Positions 21,788-24,740 of a stretch of 24,740 bases of DNA are shown piece after piece. Made by a program: the position numbers and the translations under genes. The first letter of the stretch is position 1. Each line of letters opens with the position of its first letter. This DNA comes from CAZUQA01 sp964622375 (GTDB lineage: Bacteria > Bacillota_I > Bacilli_A > Erysipelotrichales > Erysipelotrichaceae), in assembly GCA_964622375.1 (NCBI GenBank), contig CAZUQA010000068.1, positions 1 to 24,740 of the forward strand. The letters run 5' to 3'. Under the pieces are notes generated by a model. It was not told the origin of the DNA. It made no database searches and was given only the letters and a program-made list of their open reading frames with translations.

Positions 21788-23176
21788 TTAACCCATATAA
21801 CGCGTTATCACATCTTCGATACTGCCGGCATTTAAGAACATCGACTCCGGAATCTCATCGTGTTTCCCGGCAATAATCTCTTTAAAACCGCGTATCGTTT
21901 CATTAATCGGCACATATTTGCCGGGTATTGTGGTAAACTTCTCTGCTACAAAGAAAGGCTGTGATAAGAACCTTTGAATTTTACGAGCACGGTTCACAAT
22001 CAATTTATCGCTTTCCGGTAGTTCATCAATGCCTAAAATCGCGATGATATCCTGTAGATCTTTATAACGTTGTAGTATCGATTGCACGGAACGTGCTGTT
22101 TGGTAGTGCTCTTTACCTAAAATTTCCTGACTGAGAATGCGCGATGTCGATTCCAAAGGAGAAATCGCCGGATATATTCCCAACTCCACCAGCTCCCGGG
22201 AAAGTACGGTAGTGGCATCAAGATGAGCGAAGATCGTGGCTATCGCCGGATCAGTAAAATCATCAGCCGGTACATAAATGGCTTGTACTGAAGTGATTGA
22301 CCCGTGTTTCGTTGAAGTTATGCGTTCTTGAATACTGCTGATTTCCGAAGCCAAAGTCGGTTGATAGCCCACCGCACTAGGCACCCGACCCAGCAGTGCC
22401 GAAACCTCAGAGCCGGCTTGGACGAAACGGTAAATATTGTCAATAAAGAGTAAAACATCCTGTTTGGTTTTGTCGCGGAAATACTCGGCTATGGTCAAAC
22501 CGGTAGCGCTGACCCGCATCCTGGCGCCCGGTGGTTCGTTCATTTGTCCGAAGATCAAAGCTGTCTTATCGATAACTCCCGATCTAATCATGTCGTGATA
22601 CAAGTCATTACCTTCTCTGGTTCTTTCCCCAACTCCGGCAAAAACCGAGTAGCCGCCATGTTCTTGGGCGATGTTACGAATTAGTTCCATAATCAGGACG
22701 GTTTTGCCGACGCCGGCTCCACCAAAGAGTCCGATTTTACCACCCTTGGAATAAGGACATAGTAAGTCGATAGCTTTGATTCCAGTCTCCATTATTTCGG
22801 TGCCAGTAGCCTGTTGGGCTACTTGTGGTACCTGTCGATGAATCGACCAATACTCTTGCCCCTGCGGTTCTTCTTTGCCATCAATCGCCTTACCTAAGAC
22901 ATTGAGAATCCGACCCAAAGTTGCTTCACCGACCGGTATGGTAATCGGTGCTCCGGTATCTTTAGCCGGCATCCCCCGCATCAAACCTTCCGTCGGGCTC
23001 ATAGCTATACAACGCACTGTATTGTTCCCTAAATGTTGAACGACTTCCAAAACTACAGTCTCTTGCTGATTCTCTATTTCAACAGCATTGTAAAGCGCCG
23101 GCAGTTCTTCACTAAAGACAATATCGATTACAGCGCCTACAATCTGTAGGACTTTACCAAAGTTGTTTTCCAGCAC
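21788..23176 (-). CDS. atpD: ATP synthase beta subunit
   Basis: Catalytic F1 subunit, 462 aa. Walker A GGAGVGKT is at about 152-159, GERTREGND carries the catalytic Glu184, and Walker B is LLFIDNIYRF. The start is a GTG at 23176, seven bases after AGGAGG; an open frame back to 23308 overlaps atpG and has no family match. Two conserved places deviate. The alpha/beta signature reads PAISPLESTS, with Ser339 where Asp, Asn or His is usual, and nearby FTDPAIATIFAHLD has Ile where most have Pro and Thr. The rest is well conserved, so it is probably functional. Confidence 0.96.
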   Translation of the reverse strand: MLENNFGKVLQIVGAVIDIVFSEELPALYNAVEIENQQETVVLEVVQHLGNNTVRCIAMSPTEGLMRGMPAKDTGAPITIPVGEATLGRILNVLGKAIDGKEEPQGQEYWSIHRQVPQVAQQATGTEIMETGIKAIDLLCPYSKGGKIGLFGGAGVGKTVLIMELIRNIAQEHGGYSVFAGVGERTREGNDLYHDMIRSGVIDKTALIFGQMNEPPGARMRVSATGLTIAEYFRDKTKQDVLLFIDNIYRFVQAGSEVSALLGRVPSAVGYQPTLASEISSIQERITSTKHGSITSVQAIYVPADDFTDPAIATIFAHLDATTVLSRELVELGIYPAISPLESTSRILSQEILGKEHYQTARSVQSILQRYKDLQDIIAILGIDELPESDKLIVNRARKIQRFLSQPFFVAEKFTTIPGKYVPINETIRGFKEIIAGKHDEIPESMFLNAGSIEDVITRYMG

Positions 23177-23189
23177 TCTGCGTCCTCCT

Positions 23190-24032
23190 TTAGATGCTCG
23201 CTGACCCGATGATCTCACTGATTTCTTGGGTGATAGCGGCTTGGCGACGTCGGTTATAATTACGGCTGAGTTTAGCAATAATATCGTCAGCATTATTGAC
23301 CGCAGCATCCATACTCAACATCCGGGCTGCTTGTTCACAAGTGGAAGCTTCCAGCAAAGCCCGATAAATCAAAGCTATCAGATAGCGATTTATCACTTCA
23401 TTCGGTAGATCACCACTAGCCAGATAAGCTATGGTATCTTGTTTGTCCACGGCAGAATTACCGTTAGCCGACAATGGTAAAACTTTCTCAATTGTCGGTT
23501 GATGCGATAAAATCGAAGAAAAACGAGTGTAGGCAATATAGACAGCATCTGCTTGCCTGCTGCTATATAGTTCCATTAACAGAGTTGCTACACGTTTGGC
23601 ATCATGGTAATAGGCTGTCTCCATGACATCTTCAAACTGTTGGTAGATATTCTTCCCTCTTTTCCTAAAGAACTCATAGCCTCTTAAGCCGCTAATTACT
23701 AATAATTCATTTTCTTGAGTATCTAGGTGTTGCAACACCAGATTGCAGAGATTGTTATTGTAGTTGCCGCAGAGACCGCGATCACTGGTAATTATGAAAT
23801 ATGCCGTATTCTCTATCTGCCGTTCATTAAAGTACACCAGCTTGTCGGCAAAATCCGTTTTTCCGATCAACGCCAATAGCTGTAAGCTGGATGCAATATA
23901 GTCTTGCGCTGACTGGAGTTTAAGTTTGTCGCGTTGCAGGCGGGAAGCTGCCACTAAGTTCATAGCTCGCATTATTTTTTTTGTGGTACCGACACTGGCA
24001 ATGCGACGTTTTGTGCTTTTAAGTGAAGCCAT
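23190..24032 (-). CDS. atpG: ATP synthase gamma subunit
   Basis: Central-shaft subunit of F1, 280 aa. The N-terminal helix is MASLKSTKRRIASVGTTKKIMRAMNLVAASRL. ITSDRGLCGNYN near residues 76-87 and the C-terminal helix AVNNADDIIAKLSRNYNRRRQAAITQEISEIIGSA are family signatures. It starts two bases after the atpA stop and ends 13 bases before the atpD GTG, within whose ribosome binding site region its stop lies. Confidence 0.96.
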   Translation of the reverse strand: MASLKSTKRRIASVGTTKKIMRAMNLVAASRLQRDKLKLQSAQDYIASSLQLLALIGKTDFADKLVYFNERQIENTAYFIITSDRGLCGNYNNNLCNLVLQHLDTQENELLVISGLRGYEFFRKRGKNIYQQFEDVMETAYYHDAKRVATLLMELYSSRQADAVYIAYTRFSSILSHQPTIEKVLPLSANGNSAVDKQDTIAYLASGDLPNEVINRYLIALIYRALLEASTCEQAARMLSMDAAVNNADDIIAKLSRNYNRRRQAAITQEISEIIGSASI

Positions 24033-24034
24033 AC

Positions 24035-24740
24035 TCAGTTCTGCCCCTCTTCTTTAGCTGCTTTAAATTCGGCTATCGCCTTTTCTATTCTGTTTTGTAG
24101 GTCAAAAGAAATCTCCTTTTTTGCCTGCAATTCCTCGAGAATATCTTCATAGTTGTTGTCAATAAAATCAAAGAATTTATCTTGGAAAGCGGTGATAGAT
24201 CGAACTTTTACATCACTTAGGTGTTTATTAGTTAAGGCGTAAAGTATGAGTACTTGCTTTTCAACCGCCAGCGGTTGGTATTGTGGTTGTTTAAGAATTT
24301 CTACAATTCTTTCGCCATGTCTCAGCCTTTCCAAAGTGTCGGGGCTCAGGTCGGAACCGAACTGGACAAAAGCCGCTAGTTCCCGATATTGCGCCAACTC
24401 AATACGCAGAGGTCCGGCTAAATTCTTCATGGCTTTGATTTGGGCTGCTCCGCCAACCCGTGATACGGAAAAACCGGGATTGATCGCCGGGCGAATACCG
24501 TTATTGAAAAGCTCGCTTTCCAAATAAATCTGGCCATCAGTAATAGAAATGACATTGGTTGATATATAAGCAGAAATGTCACCTTCTAGCGTCTCAATCA
24601 CCGGTAAAGCTGTAAGTGAACCTTCTCCTTTTTCTTTACTCAGTTGTCCGGCTCTTTCCAGTAAACGAGAATGCAGATAAAAAACATCACCGGGGTAGGC
24701 TTCCCGCCCTGGCGGCCGCCTTAGTAACAAGCTCAAAGTG
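24035..24740 (-). CDS. atpA: ATP synthase alpha subunit, C-terminal part (N-terminus outside window)
   Basis: About 235 C-terminal residues of the non-catalytic F1 subunit; the frame stays open to the window edge. SLLLRRPPGREAYPGDVFYLHSRLLERA, EGDISAYISTNVISITDGQIYLE and RPAINPGFSVSRVGGAAQ (with the catalytic Arg of SVSR) are near-invariant. The C-terminal domain ends in a Lys/Glu-rich tail with a TGA stop. The codon at 24736 is a TTG inside the gene and not the start. Confidence 0.95.
   Translation of the reverse strand, partial: TLSLLLRRPPGREAYPGDVFYLHSRLLERAGQLSKEKGEGSLTALPVIETLEGDISAYISTNVISITDGQIYLESELFNNGIRPAINPGFSVSRVGGAAQIKAMKNLAGPLRIELAQYRELAAFVQFGSDLSPDTLERLRHGERIVEILKQPQYQPLAVEKQVLILYALTNKHLSDVKVRSITAFQDKFFDFIDNNYEDILEELQAKKEISFDLQNRIEKAIAEFKAAKEEGQN

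Noticed and set aside
23177..23308. N-terminal extension of atpD
   Set aside because: It is the out-of-frame shadow of the atpG end. AGGAGG seven bases before GTG 23176 sets the start.
1..24740. CRISPR array, insertion sequence or prophage
   Set aside because: No regularly spaced repeats, transposase, integrase or phage structural genes were seen in the window.

Overview
This window comes from a low-GC Gram-positive bacterium (Bacillota). It has RNase J, a YhaM-type 3'-5' exoribonuclease, a QueT-type ECF substrate-binding subunit, lipobox lipoproteins, strong AGGAGG-type ribosome binding sites and the usual atpA-G-D-C order. TGA acts as a stop (for example in the gene ending at 20582), so this is not the Mycoplasma/Spiroplasma code. 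I cannot name the genus. No transposase, integrase, phage gene or CRISPR array was seen.

Layout. 1-2506 (minus): a tRNA-Val cut by the window edge, RNase J and peptide deformylase, the last two as one operon from a TTGTCA-N17-TAATAT promoter. 2654-2944 (plus): a Dabb-domain protein. 2962-5826 (minus): a QueT-like transporter subunit, an alpha/beta hydrolase, a NUDIX hydrolase and a class II aldolase. 5895-11347 (minus): a tightly packed operon of an LPG-synthase-TM/flippase-like membrane protein, a glycosyltransferase fused to a full-length RecX, YhaM and glycerol kinase. Two of its junctions overlap and one abuts. 11449-12822 (plus): a COG2509-type FAD protein with its own terminator. 12922-14075: a divergent GNAT acetyltransferase and SRAP protein. 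14090-16061 (minus): a large lipoprotein of unknown function and MsrA. 16199-18352 (plus): ProS and a small lipoprotein. 18471-20582 (plus): a cobalamin riboswitch with a transcription terminator, a 10-codon leader ORF, an ECF-type membrane subunit, a DUF4430-like (transcobalamin-related) protein and an ArsP_2-like membrane protein. 20607-21280 (plus): tRNA-His and a small alpha/beta-barrel-like protein. 21345-24740 (minus): ATP synthase epsilon, beta, gamma and the C-terminal part of alpha.

How the genes work together. The 5895-11347 operon looks like a glycerolipid unit. GlpK makes glycerol-3-phosphate, the GT4 domain resembles diacylglycerol glucosyltransferases, and the membrane protein may move or help position the product. 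RecX and YhaM tie DNA and RNA metabolism to the same transcript. The 18471-20582 block looks like B12-controlled uptake of cobalamin or a related compound, with a transcobalamin-like partner and a possible metal exporter.

Most notable points: (1) the glycosyltransferase-RecX fusion; (2) the cobalamin riboswitch operon with a visible anti-terminator/terminator switch and an overlapping mini-ORF; (3) several genes whose -10 box lies only 6-8 bases before the start codon with no Shine-Dalgarno sequence, suggesting leaderless mRNAs; (4) loss of the regulatory histidine in glycerol kinase.
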